Shown in pieces: positions 19,577 to 29,022 of a stretch of DNA of 58,472 nt; positions within the stretch are counted from its first letter, which is position 1; each line of letters begins with the position of its first letter. The notes under the pieces were generated by a model that saw nothing but the letters and a program-made list of their open reading frames with translations, did not search any database and was not told the origin of the DNA. The stretch covers positions 1 through 58,472 of IMG/VR virus record IMGVR_UViG_3300043468_000545, one strand, 5' to 3'. The position numbers and the translations under genes were made by a program. Source of the stretch: a virus.

Positions 19577-21045
19577 TGGCGCCTAAACCAGCTTTTGAAG
19601 ATAATAAAAAGAGAGTAAGTCCGAACAATCAAACTATTGGTGGAAAAAAACCAAAGATTGATGCTTCAGTAAAATATGCTGATGCGCCAGCAGTTAAACC
19701 AGAAGATACAAAAGAACTTTCTGAAGTCAGAGAAAAATTTGCTCCGAATGCTGACAAACCAACAACAGCTTCTGGTGACAAAGGTATAACAGATTTACCA
19801 CAATTGGTAAAACAAATTGATCCTCAAGGTAAAGCCCAGGTCATACCACAAATGTATCAACAGTTGATGCAAATGACTAGCATACTATCTATGGGTAGCG
19901 GTTTCGGTGGTGGTGGTGCTGGTGGTAATACTGGCTTGAACCAAATACCTGTATTGCCTTCTGGCATTTCTTCTGTGTTAGAAGATTCTTTTACTGGCGC
20001 ATTGGCAATTTTGGTTAAAAAATATGGATTTGAACGTGTAATACAAGTTTTTGTTTTATTGCTTTCTGATAATAGAATAAATTTGGTTGATTCTAGATTC
20101 AGGAAAATTGTTGAGAATGCTATGGCAAACTTAATAAAAGTTTGTTTATATTATGGTCCAGAAAAAATACCTGTATCAACATATGATCTAGTTGTATTTG
20201 GTGTCAATGTACCAGATCCATTGGTAGATCCAGCTTCTGTGCCAGATTTTTACCAAAAATACTATTACACTCTAGCATCAGACCCATATCCAGGTTATTA
20301 TGAATGGAGATCTCCGGCTTCTACGGATAAAGTTTGGACCAAAAAAGAAGAAAACACGTATCACTTTTCTTCGTCTAGTCAAGAAATTTATTCAAACTCC
20401 GAATTGGGTTTAGCTGAGGATCTAGATCAATATGTAAAGATACAAACACCACAGCCTATTTTAACAATTGCGCTATTCAATGAATTGTTGATAAAAAGAT
20501 CAAATTTAATAGAACAAGATACATTAAACAATAATATGGGAAACAATTCTGGTTCTAACTCCGGTAATAACGGAGGAAATAATATGGCAGGTATGATGGG
20601 CGGTCAATTGCAGCAATTAATGCAGTTGTTGCAGTCAGAACAACTACCAAAATCTGTTTTGAACCAAGGAGAGATTGGTAAAGTTTTACAACAATATACA
20701 AAAGATATGGCATTCAATAATCAACTTTTTGAATTAGGAAATGCAGCAATGGGTGGTGGTATAGGCGGTGCTTTAGGATCTCTTGGGAACATGGGAGGTT
20801 TGTCAAATATCATGGGAGGATTTGGAGCTGGCGGAGGAGGTATTGGTGGTATATTAGGAAATCTTGGTGGCGGAAATCTTTTAGGTAGTTTTGGTGGGTT
20901 TGGTGGTGCTTCCAATGGAGGTGGCGGAGGGGCTGGATCTGGATTCCCTGAAGCTTCTGGTGGTGGCAGTTATTCCGGAGGAAATATTTCAGAATCAGGA
21001 TTAACAAATATTCAAACAATGTTAACTCTATTAGGAATAACATAA
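19576..21045 (+). CDS. Gly-rich structural protein between gp5 pieces, 489 aa
   Basis: Residues 1-85 are polar, Lys/Pro-rich. Residues 85-125 are Met/Gln/Gly-rich. Residues 130-290 form a folded, conserved-looking core (a VKKYGFERVIQVFVLLLS helix, then YPGYYEWRSP). Residues 320-350 are an Asn/Gly linker, and the last 110 are very Gly-rich. I cannot name the family. Its place between the OB-fold and spike genes suggests a central hub component. On the opposite strand the Gly-rich stretch looks like a Pro-rich ORF, which is an artefact. Confidence 0.65.
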   Translation: MAPKPAFEDNKKRVSPNNQTIGGKKPKIDASVKYADAPAVKPEDTKELSEVREKFAPNADKPTTASGDKGITDLPQLVKQIDPQGKAQVIPQMYQQLMQMTSILSMGSGFGGGGAGGNTGLNQIPVLPSGISSVLEDSFTGALAILVKKYGFERVIQVFVLLLSDNRINLVDSRFRKIVENAMANLIKVCLYYGPEKIPVSTYDLVVFGVNVPDPLVDPASVPDFYQKYYYTLASDPYPGYYEWRSPASTDKVWTKKEENTYHFSSSSQEIYSNSELGLAEDLDQYVKIQTPQPILTIALFNELLIKRSNLIEQDTLNNNMGNNSGSNSGNNGGNNMAGMMGGQLQQLMQLLQSEQLPKSVLNQGEIGKVLQQYTKDMAFNNQLFELGNAAMGGGIGGALGSLGNMGGLSNIMGGFGAGGGGIGGILGNLGGGNLLGSFGGFGGASNGGGGGAGSGFPEASGGGSYSGGNISESGLTNIQTMLTLLGIT

Positions 21046-21870
21046 ATGACTGGCGAAAAAGATAATAAAAAATTACCAAAATCTGGCGTAGACGAAGACG
21101 ATATTGTTCCAAAATATGGTTATATTCATGGAGAATGGGATGCATTAGGAGGCCATCATTTTAAATATCGTTATCCGGAAGAAAACGAAAAATCTTATTC
21201 TGAAGAACTATTACCTAGTGGTAGTTATCACACTACTCAACATGATTCCAAGAAAAAAGAAATACACACAAATTTAAAATCGGGCGAATACAGAGGCTAT
21301 ACTGCTGGAGGACATGCCAGTCAAGTTGATGGTCATTATGATCATAATGGCGAAAAAACTGGTAGAATTGAATATGGTAAAGATTTCGGCCAAGCAACTG
21401 GCGGAAAGTATTACAGAGGTACACAAAAAGAAGAAATTAAAATGTCTGGGGGTGCACAATTTAAGTCAACCCAGAAAGCCTCTGATTCTGTGACTTGTAA
21501 AGTTAGTTCCGGAACTCTTAGGGACAGGTGTAAAAAAGATAGATTCAAAGCCACTGAAGGCAACTATGTTTCTATGGGAGAAAAGAATAAAGTAGAAGTA
21601 TTCAAACAAGATGTTTCTATGTATGCTGGTTCTAATCATGATATTCATATAAAACAAAAAGGTAAAATAGAAACTGGTAGTACTATGATGATTCAAACAG
21701 GATCAGATGCTACTATTAATTCTGCAGCCAAAATTTTAGGAAAAGCGCAATCTGATATTACAATAGATTCTCAATCAAAAATCACATTAAAAGTTGGTGG
21801 ATCTAGTATAGTTATCGAAAGCGGCTCAATAACAATTAAATCTTCACAGATCAAGTTCGAACAAGGTTAA
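21046..21870 (+). CDS. central spike beta-helix protein (gp5 C-terminal-like), 274 aa
   Basis: The C-terminal 90 residues show the repeating short beta strands of gp5/VgrG needles (HDIHIKQKGKIETGSTMMI, then ATINSAAKILGKAQSDITID, then SIVIESGSITIKSS). This predicts a trimeric beta-helix that pierces the outer membrane. The N-terminal part has Gly/Tyr/His-rich turns (YIHGEWDALGGHHFKYRYP). It has no lysozyme domain, unlike T4 gp5. The next gene is the PAAR tip. Confidence 0.75.
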   Translation: MTGEKDNKKLPKSGVDEDDIVPKYGYIHGEWDALGGHHFKYRYPEENEKSYSEELLPSGSYHTTQHDSKKKEIHTNLKSGEYRGYTAGGHASQVDGHYDHNGEKTGRIEYGKDFGQATGGKYYRGTQKEEIKMSGGAQFKSTQKASDSVTCKVSSGTLRDRCKKDRFKATEGNYVSMGEKNKVEVFKQDVSMYAGSNHDIHIKQKGKIETGSTMMIQTGSDATINSAAKILGKAQSDITIDSQSKITLKVGGSSIVIESGSITIKSSQIKFEQG

Positions 21871-21877
21871 ATAGTAA

Positions 21878-22165
21878 ATGAGTCAAGCGCATAGACATGG
21901 CGATCAAAGATCATGCGGAGCTACTACAGTTGTTAGTGGGCAGAGTTTTGTTACTATAGATGGAAAATTATGGGCTGTTGAAAATGATCAAAATACACAT
22001 GGCGGCGGTGGTTTAATAGCTTCTAAATCATATATTACAATTGCTGGTAAAAAGATAATAGTTGTAAATGATAGTGCCAATCCGGACAATTTATGCCCAA
22101 CAGCTGGTGGACAACATTGTAATCCCAAAGCTTCTTCTGGAAGCAGTTTAGTAGAAGTAGGATAA
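21878..22165 (+). CDS. PAAR-like spike tip protein, 95 aa
   Basis: A small PAAR-fold protein (T4 gp5.4 class), with repeating short strands and turns: HRHGDQRSCGATTVVSGQSF, FVTIDGKLWAVEND, GLIASKSYITIAGKKI and NDSANPDNLCP. His and Cys residues (H6, H8, C13, C73, H80, C81) could hold the central metal ion that sharpens the tip. It caps the beta-helix spike encoded just upstream. Confidence 0.78.
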   Translation: MSQAHRHGDQRSCGATTVVSGQSFVTIDGKLWAVENDQNTHGGGGLIASKSYITIAGKKIIVVNDSANPDNLCPTAGGQHCNPKASSGSSLVEVG

Positions 22166-22591
22166 ATGCCAATAACAAGAGCAGATGCCTTAACAGGCAC
22201 AACAAAACAAAAAGAATATTTTTCGGATTTTTTGACTAATTTCGATATGACTCCTTTTGGTAATCAAATTGGTAGAGTTACCAATGAACAAGCAGTCAAT
22301 CAGTCATTGAAAAATCTTATAAAAACTAGTTTAGGCGAAAGACCCTTTCAGCCAATGATAGGCTCGGATGTTTATTCTATGCTTTTCGAAAATCAGTATC
22401 CTGAAGACATTTCGCTCTTAGAACTTTTCATAAAAAATACCATAGAAAATAATGAACCAAGAGCAAACCTTTTAGGGGTTGAAGTTAAAATTCAACCAAA
22501 CGAAAATTCTTTAGAAATAAGCATTTATTATAATTTAATAAATAATCCAGAACCTATTACTCTTACTGTACTATTGAAACGAGTCAGATAA
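22166..22591 (+). CDS. gp25: baseplate wedge protein gp25, 141 aa
   Basis: gp25/gpW-type sheath initiator. The core has VTNEQAVNQSLKNLIKTSLGERPFQP and an EPR motif in NNEPRANLLGVEVKIQ, conserved across contractile tails. It nucleates the sheath and joins the wedge heterotrimer. Length matches T4 (132 aa). It directly precedes gp6, as in most contractile systems. Confidence 0.92.
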   Translation: MPITRADALTGTTKQKEYFSDFLTNFDMTPFGNQIGRVTNEQAVNQSLKNLIKTSLGERPFQPMIGSDVYSMLFENQYPEDISLLELFIKNTIENNEPRANLLGVEVKIQPNENSLEISIYYNLINNPEPITLTVLLKRVR

Positions 22592-24490
22592 ATGGCAGCA
22601 AATAGCTCACTAACACTTAGTTCTTTAGATTTTGACACTCTAAAAGATAACTTTAAAGAGTTTCTGAAAACTCAATCTGTTCTAAAAGATTATAACTACG
22701 ACGGCTCGAATATTAACGTTTTATTAGACGTTATGGCGTATAACTCATATTTGAATTCTTTTTATCTCAATATGGTTGCTTCTGAGATGTTCCTGGATTC
22801 GGCGCAAAAATATGACTCAATCGTATCTCATTCAAAAGAATTAAATTATACACCAAGAAGTGCTCATTCTTCAGTTGCTAATGTTTCGTTCACGGTTGAA
22901 ACTACTGGAATTTTAGGTAATCTTACTATTCCAAAAGGGGCGAGATTTTCAGGGTCAAACTCTAACGGTTCCTTTAACTTCGTAACTGATTCTAGAATTA
23001 CTGTCACTTCAACAAACAACATTTTCGTAGTAGACAATCTTCAAATCAAAGAAGGTATTTACTTTCAAGATTCGTTTGTGATGAATTATGATATTGAAAA
23101 TCAATTATTTGTTCTTTCCAACCAAAATATTGATACTAGTTCTTTAGAAGTATACGTAATTGAAGATAATGGTTCTTCAAACACAGAATTTACACGTTCT
23201 GAAACATTATTCGAACTTGATAATAAATCAGAAGTATTTTTCGTTCAAGGTTCTGATAACAACAAATATGAAGTTGTTTTTGGCGATGGTTATTTTGGTA
23301 GAAAACCTAAAAATGGTGCTACCATTCTTGTGAAATATATTGTCACCAATGGGCACAATGGCAACGGCGTTGAGGAATTCACGTTAGATGATGACATTGG
23401 ACCGTTTAACAATGGTATCGCGACAGTTTCTTCCATAACAACAGTCTCTCCTTCTGTAGGAGGATCTACCCAAGAATCCATTGAATCTGTAAGATTTGCT
23501 GCACCAAGATATTTTGCAACTCAACAAAGAGCAGTTTCTTCTGACGATTATGCTGCTCTTGTTAAAAACAATTTTGGCGGCGAGATCCAAGACGTTGCTA
23601 TATTTGGCGGTCAAGATGTAGAACCTAAAAGATACGGTAGAGTTATTGTTTGTATAAAGCCAGTTATAGGAACTATTGCTCCAGATTATCTGAAAAATAG
23701 AATAATAAATTTCCTTTTGAGATATGTAGCTCTTCCTAATAGATTAGATCTATCTGATCCAGAATACATGTATGTCAAGCTTGATACAATTGTTCAGTAT
23801 AACATATATACTACAAGTAAATCTGTCTCAGAACTAAAAACAGAAGTTTTGAATGCTATACTTCAATACAGTTCAGATCATTTGGAATTATTTAACAAAG
23901 ATCTAAGATTCAGTAGACTGGCCGCAGAAATCGACGATTCTGATACTAGTATAGTAAGTAATCAAACATATTTGAGATTAGTCAAAAAAATTGCGCCTTT
24001 GTTGAATTATCCTACAACATTTAGTATAAACACAAAAAATGCTATTACATATGAAACGCCGACCAAAAAAGTTTACGAAAATGGCGTGTTAATACCACAC
24101 GCTGAACTTTATTTGGCAACATATCAATCTCATTATGACCACGCTTCTTTAATTTCTTCTAAATTTACATACAGATATAATGGTGTTGAATATCCAGAAG
24201 CTTATTTTGCTGACGATGGTCAAGCAGAAGAAACTGGTGATGATACAGGTAAAGCAATTATTAAAGTTTATGCTCCAGTAAATGGCATTATTACACCTAT
24301 TGTTGAAGTTGGTAAAATTAGATATAGTGATGGATCTTTTACTTTGAATAATATTACAGTTTCTTCTTATACTGGAGAAATTTCAATTTACCTCCGCAAC
24401 GAAGATGTAGATATTTTTGCTGGCTTAAATAATATTATTAAAATAGTACCCGAAGATGTATCTATAACCATAATCGAAGCTAAAGAATAA
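22592..24490 (+). CDS. gp6: baseplate wedge protein gp6, 632 aa
   Basis: gp6/gpJ-type wedge protein (T4 gp6 is 660 aa). Residues 1-80 carry the family opening (FDTLKDNFKEFLKTQSVLKD, then GSNINVLLDVMAYNSYLNSFY). The middle has the VVFGDGYFGRKPKNGATI motif and FAAPRYFATQQRAVSSDDY, which are hallmarks of this group. gp6 forms the inner baseplate ring. The last base is shared with the next start (TAATG). Confidence 0.93.
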   Translation: MAANSSLTLSSLDFDTLKDNFKEFLKTQSVLKDYNYDGSNINVLLDVMAYNSYLNSFYLNMVASEMFLDSAQKYDSIVSHSKELNYTPRSAHSSVANVSFTVETTGILGNLTIPKGARFSGSNSNGSFNFVTDSRITVTSTNNIFVVDNLQIKEGIYFQDSFVMNYDIENQLFVLSNQNIDTSSLEVYVIEDNGSSNTEFTRSETLFELDNKSEVFFVQGSDNNKYEVVFGDGYFGRKPKNGATILVKYIVTNGHNGNGVEEFTLDDDIGPFNNGIATVSSITTVSPSVGGSTQESIESVRFAAPRYFATQQRAVSSDDYAALVKNNFGGEIQDVAIFGGQDVEPKRYGRVIVCIKPVIGTIAPDYLKNRIINFLLRYVALPNRLDLSDPEYMYVKLDTIVQYNIYTTSKSVSELKTEVLNAILQYSSDHLELFNKDLRFSRLAAEIDDSDTSIVSNQTYLRLVKKIAPLLNYPTTFSINTKNAITYETPTKKVYENGVLIPHAELYLATYQSHYDHASLISSKFTYRYNGVEYPEAYFADDGQAEETGDDTGKAIIKVYAPVNGIITPIVEVGKIRYSDGSFTLNNITVSSYTGEISIYLRNEDVDIFAGLNNIIKIVPEDVSITIIEAKE

Positions 24491-27400
24491 TGGAATTTGC
24501 AGTAGAAAAATATATCTCTAATTTTGTAGAGAACCAGTTTCCGCAGTTTTATCAGGAAGATGGTCCAACTTTCATATTGTTTATGAAAGCATATTATGAA
24601 TGGATGGAAAGCGATGGCAACCCTATTGGCGAAGCCAGAAGCTTATTCGACAATAGAGATATCGATAATACTACAGAAAACTTTTTACAGCATTTTCAGA
24701 AAAAATATTTGTATGGTATTCCTTTTGATATTATTTCAAATAAACGATTTCTTTTAAAACACATTCTTGATGTTTATAGATCTAAAGGATCAATATTTTG
24801 TTATAAGCTTCTTTTTAGATTAATTTACGACGAAGACGTTGACATTTATCTTCCGGGCAATGATGTATTGAGAGTGTCCGATGGTAATTGGTATAAACCC
24901 CAATATCTAGAAATTACTGACAATGATGTAATGAAAGATTGGGTTGGTAAAACTATTGTTGGTACTTCTTCTAACACTTTCGCTGTTGTTGAAAATTATG
25001 TTCAACAAAGATATAATAATGATATCGTAAATCTTGTTTATATTACTAATGTTTTGCCAAATGGTGGCGAGTTTATCATCGGCGAAAAGATAATTCGCTA
25101 TGATTTTCTAGATAATAGTGAAATTAATTACCAAGCCCCAACAGTTCTTGGATCTATGTTTAATCTTGATATTACAATTGGTGGACAAGACTTCAACGTT
25201 GGCGACGTTTTAAAATTAGTTTACAGAGACCCCATTACTGACGATATTATTTCCTATGGTAAAGAAGGTCTAATAAGAGTTGCTGAAGTATTTAAACAAA
25301 TTGGTTCTTTAACTATTAGAGTTCAAAGCAGCGGGTTTGGGTTTACAGCAAATTCTCTAACATTTCTTTATAATGACACTTACGATAAAACTGGCACAGG
25401 CGCTAGTTTTAATATTCGTAATCTTTATTCTAAAAGATATGTAATATATAACGATGATATTATTTTTAATTATAAAAGAGTTTATTTAAACGATCCAACT
25501 TTTGGTTTTGATAAAAACCCAATAGGTAATATCAATTCAACATTAAATAATGTATTGACTTACAAAGGCGGCACTTTTGGACGTATTCTCAATCTTAGAA
25601 ATATTAAAATTGGTTCAGATTATACCAAACCAGCTACCACATTCACAAGATCAGTAATCACATCTAACGAATTACCTGGAGTAGTCTCGTATTCTGCGGA
25701 CGCTTTAGAAGTTAGAGAATTGATTTATTCCGGAAATGCTGCTAATTATGATAATACAGATATTATTACTGTTGTTAATTTAAGATCTAATGTTAACATA
25801 AGAGACGCCAGAGGCGCTGCCGATCCTGCTGAAATGCATGACATCGTAGCTAGTAATGGCGCAATATATCAATTTTACGCGAATTCACAAGGATTCAGTA
25901 ACACCACTGACGTAATTTATATTTATCAAGCAGACGATTATTTTGCAAAAGGCGATAAGATTTATTATCAAGTTCCTACCAATAACACAGCTCTGAGGGG
26001 TTTAACTGGTAACAATTATTATTGGATTAATTTCGTAAATACTACATCTATTGCTCTTACCGCTAACGCTCTTGGTACTAACGCTACATTATCAATGACT
26101 ACCAATAACGTTGGAGGCGATTTATCATTTACAGTCACCAATCCAGGAACAAACTTTATTAATTTGAATCCTATTATTGTGGTATCAAATTCTAGTGGTG
26201 GTTCTTCAAACGGATCTGGTGCAGTTTTTGATGTTGGTTTTGCTTATTACGTTACTGGTTCAACTCCTGTTCTTGGAACAAACGTAGATATTCTTGCTGT
26301 TGTCCGCGAAGCAGATAATCCCGCCGAAACTCATTATCTTGAAGATGAAACAGGCACACAGTTTCAGTTTTATGCAAATGGAAATGGGTTCAGTCTTTTA
26401 GGTAATTGGATAAAACCAATAAAGGTAAGTCGTAATTTTGAAGTTGCTAATGTAAGTATTAATAATACTGCACCTGGAGCAAACTCTGATGAAACTCATA
26501 GTATTATACTATTAAAAAATAATTCTACATATAATTTTTACGCAAATTCTACTGGGTTTGATTATTCTACAGACACAATTAAAATAAATTCAGCTAGCAG
26601 TCATTTTGCAAAAGGTGATAGAGTATATTACCAAGTGCCCAATAGTAATACTCCATTATCCGGTTTGACTGGTAATACGTATTATTACGTAAACTTTGTC
26701 AATAGTTCTTCTATAGCTTTAGAATATTCAGAACTAACTTTCGGACAAAGAATCGAATATGTAGTACCAGATGGTAACACTGAGTTAGACGGTTTGACAG
26801 GCAACTCTTATTACTATGTTAATTATACAAACAATCTAATCATTACTCTTACCACTGATGAAATAACTAATGCTAATTTTGGCACTGTGTTTTCAGAAGT
26901 TTTTGAAGCAAACGATGTAATTTGTTTCCAAGCAAACAGTGCTGATTCTAATACTGTTGAATTTCAAGTAATTAAAGAAGTTGTAAGCAATACAAAATTG
27001 TATCTATATGGAAATACCATATATAATTCAACTGATTCTTCAAAGTATTTCTTGGCGCCAACTACTATACCTGCAAATTTCGCCAAATATGACACTTTGA
27101 TGTTTACCGCCAATGGCTCTATAAATGGTGAGAACGAAAGAATTACAGCTGTTCCTAGTTCTGGAAATAATGCCATTAAATCAGTAACTAGTTTGGATTC
27201 CGGAGTTGGTTACGTTGAAGGCGAAGAAGTAACAGCTTATTTGTATAACGCTGTTTCCGACGCTATTACAATCGTTCAAGGCGGCACAGGTTATGCCAAT
27301 AATGAAAAATTAGTTTTTGCTGGCGGAGATCCAGGAACTATTGCTACTGGGTTTATAACCACTAATTCGACAGGCGGTATTGTAGACGCGACAGTGTTGA

Positions 27401-28062
27401 ACGGAGGTTCTGGATACAGACAAGCTCCGCAAGTACTTGTTCAAACTAAAAATGGTAAAGGCGCATTCTTAACTTCCGAACTTGTAGAGTTTAACACTCT
27501 AGTGGAAGTTACTGGATTAGTAAACAAAAAAGGTATAGGACAAGGTAAAGGATTCTGGAATTCTACTAGAAGTTTCTTAGATTCTGATAAATACATTCAA
27601 GATAGCTATTATTATCAAGATTATTCTTATGAAATAAGGGCTGCAAAAAATCTTTCTAAATATAAAGATATATTTAACGAAACTTTTCATACTGCTGGAT
27701 CTGAATTATTTGGGAAATATTTATACAAAGATCTAAATACTTCTTTGCTTAATATTGCTCATGAACAAATATACGCTAATACTGATCCTGTTACACTATA
27801 TACTTTGGTTGACGGTGATTTCATTACTTGCGACGAGGATCGTTTCACAGTAGATACATATGTCTATGATTATTATGAATATGTAGATATTCCTACAGTT
27901 TCTGTCGATAGCGAAACTATCAGAGTAGACAGTATATCAAAGACCTCTGATTTCATTGTTATTTCTGTGGATAGAGATTTGAATTCTAATGGTGAAATTT
28001 ATGTTCATTTGACTGCAGACAGTAATTCTAGATTCGTAACTTCGGATATTATTGCTTATTAA
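24490..28062 (+). CDS. large baseplate wedge protein in gp7 position, 1190 aa
   Basis: The N-terminal 110 residues are conserved-looking (YISNFVENQFPQFYQEDGP, FMKAYYEWMESDGNP, then FLLKHILDVYRSKGS). The rest is beta-rich with internal repeats: FAKGDKIYYQVP...LTGNNYYWINFVN recurs around residues 485-520 and 695-740, with a partial copy near 750-790. It lies between gp6 and gp8, as T4 gp7 (1032 aa), but I cannot confirm homology beyond position and size. The C-terminus returns to a compact domain. Confidence 0.7.
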   Translation: MEFAVEKYISNFVENQFPQFYQEDGPTFILFMKAYYEWMESDGNPIGEARSLFDNRDIDNTTENFLQHFQKKYLYGIPFDIISNKRFLLKHILDVYRSKGSIFCYKLLFRLIYDEDVDIYLPGNDVLRVSDGNWYKPQYLEITDNDVMKDWVGKTIVGTSSNTFAVVENYVQQRYNNDIVNLVYITNVLPNGGEFIIGEKIIRYDFLDNSEINYQAPTVLGSMFNLDITIGGQDFNVGDVLKLVYRDPITDDIISYGKEGLIRVAEVFKQIGSLTIRVQSSGFGFTANSLTFLYNDTYDKTGTGASFNIRNLYSKRYVIYNDDIIFNYKRVYLNDPTFGFDKNPIGNINSTLNNVLTYKGGTFGRILNLRNIKIGSDYTKPATTFTRSVITSNELPGVVSYSADALEVRELIYSGNAANYDNTDIITVVNLRSNVNIRDARGAADPAEMHDIVASNGAIYQFYANSQGFSNTTDVIYIYQADDYFAKGDKIYYQVPTNNTALRGLTGNNYYWINFVNTTSIALTANALGTNATLSMTTNNVGGDLSFTVTNPGTNFINLNPIIVVSNSSGGSSNGSGAVFDVGFAYYVTGSTPVLGTNVDILAVVREADNPAETHYLEDETGTQFQFYANGNGFSLLGNWIKPIKVSRNFEVANVSINNTAPGANSDETHSIILLKNNSTYNFYANSTGFDYSTDTIKINSASSHFAKGDRVYYQVPNSNTPLSGLTGNTYYYVNFVNSSSIALEYSELTFGQRIEYVVPDGNTELDGLTGNSYYYVNYTNNLIITLTTDEITNANFGTVFSEVFEANDVICFQANSADSNTVEFQVIKEVVSNTKLYLYGNTIYNSTDSSKYFLAPTTIPANFAKYDTLMFTANGSINGENERITAVPSSGNNAIKSVTSLDSGVGYVEGEEVTAYLYNAVSDAITIVQGGTGYANNEKLVFAGGDPGTIATGFITTNSTGGIVDATVLNGGSGYRQAPQVLVQTKNGKGAFLTSELVEFNTLVEVTGLVNKKGIGQGKGFWNSTRSFLDSDKYIQDSYYYQDYSYEIRAAKNLSKYKDIFNETFHTAGSELFGKYLYKDLNTSLLNIAHEQIYANTDPVTLYTLVDGDFITCDEDRFTVDTYVYDYYEYVDIPTVSVDSETIRVDSISKTSDFIVISVDRDLNSNGEIYVHLTADSNSRFVTSDIIAY

Positions 28063-28076
28063 AAGGGGACAAATTT

Positions 28077-29012
28077 ATGGGTACATATCAAGAAATTGAT
28101 GTTGGAACGACAGCTAATGATGGTACTGGCGATCCACTAAGAGTGGCTATGATTAAGGTTAATGAAAGTTTAGCCAATGCTTTCAGTAATCCTACAGTCA
28201 CTAGTTGGGTAACAGTTGGAAATACAACTTCAAATGTTATCATCACTTCAAATTCAACAGCAGCGCCAAGCGTTCAGGTTGCTAATGCTACTAATTCTTC
28301 CAAATCAGTAGTAAACACCTATACTATTCAAGTTTCAAATAATACATATACTGCTAATCTGACAGCTGCGCAGCTTACTATTGGTAATACTTCTTCTGGC
28401 GCTTTTGGTGCAATTGTAAATAATTCTGTTATTTCTGTCGGTAATGCTACATCTAACGTATTTGCCAATGGAACTAATTTTTCAGTTGCTAATAACACGC
28501 AAGGCTCCGTTATTATTCATCCAAACAGAATTCTTGTAGGCGCAAACGTTTCTGTCAATAACATTGCTGCTTTTTTTGGCAATACCTCAGCAAATTTGGT
28601 AATGGATTACAGTGTTGTTCGTGTTGCCAATGGCACTTCTGGTATGGCAAACGTTGAACCTGGCAAAATCAGTGTAGGCGCTAATGTTACCATTAACACA
28701 ACAATGGCTACTGTACCTTCGGCAAATGTAACTTCAAATACTGGATTTACTTTGGGTTCTTCAACATCAGCAGCTATTGGTTATACATATCTTCCTAATG
28801 GCCTTAAGATGGTTTGGGGATGGGTATTGGCTAATACTACTGCTGGAAATGCAAGTTTTGCTGACGTTTTCAGCACAGCTGTTTATTCAGTTACTGCAAC
28901 AGGTAATACTGCTGATTATGTATATGTTACAGCAAGAACAGTTTCCAATGTAAACATTAGAACTTCTAACACTACTGGAACAAACGTATCTTATATTGCT
29001 ATTGGTAAGTAA
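28077..29012 (+). CDS. fibre-like protein with gp53-type tail-fibre C-terminus, 311 aa
   Basis: The N-terminus (EIDVGTTANDGTGDPLRVAM, then KVNESLANAF) is an attachment motif common in phage fibres. The middle is repetitive Asn/Thr/Ser/Val beta sequence. The C-terminal 80 residues (GYTYLPNGLKMVWGWV, then FADVFSTAVYSVTATG) resemble the receptor-binding knob family named after a tail-fibre protein gp53 (not the T4 wedge gp53). It lies between the gp7-position gene and gp8, perhaps a short fibre mounted on the baseplate edge. Confidence 0.7.
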   Translation: MGTYQEIDVGTTANDGTGDPLRVAMIKVNESLANAFSNPTVTSWVTVGNTTSNVIITSNSTAAPSVQVANATNSSKSVVNTYTIQVSNNTYTANLTAAQLTIGNTSSGAFGAIVNNSVISVGNATSNVFANGTNFSVANNTQGSVIIHPNRILVGANVSVNNIAAFFGNTSANLVMDYSVVRVANGTSGMANVEPGKISVGANVTINTTMATVPSANVTSNTGFTLGSSTSAAIGYTYLPNGLKMVWGWVLANTTAGNASFADVFSTAVYSVTATGNTADYVYVTARTVSNVNIRTSNTTGTNVSYIAIGK

Positions 29013-29022
29013 GGGTTAATAA

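Noticed and set aside
20721-21145. Minus-strand ORFs rich in Pro or His/Leu
   Set aside because: They are the antisense of the Gly-rich 489-residue protein and the spike gene.
22540-22550. AATAAATA inside the end of gp25
   Set aside because: It is within coding sequence in an AT-rich operon with no intergenic gap, so chance occurrence is likely; another copy within the 2085-residue gene near 36438 was rejected for the same reason.
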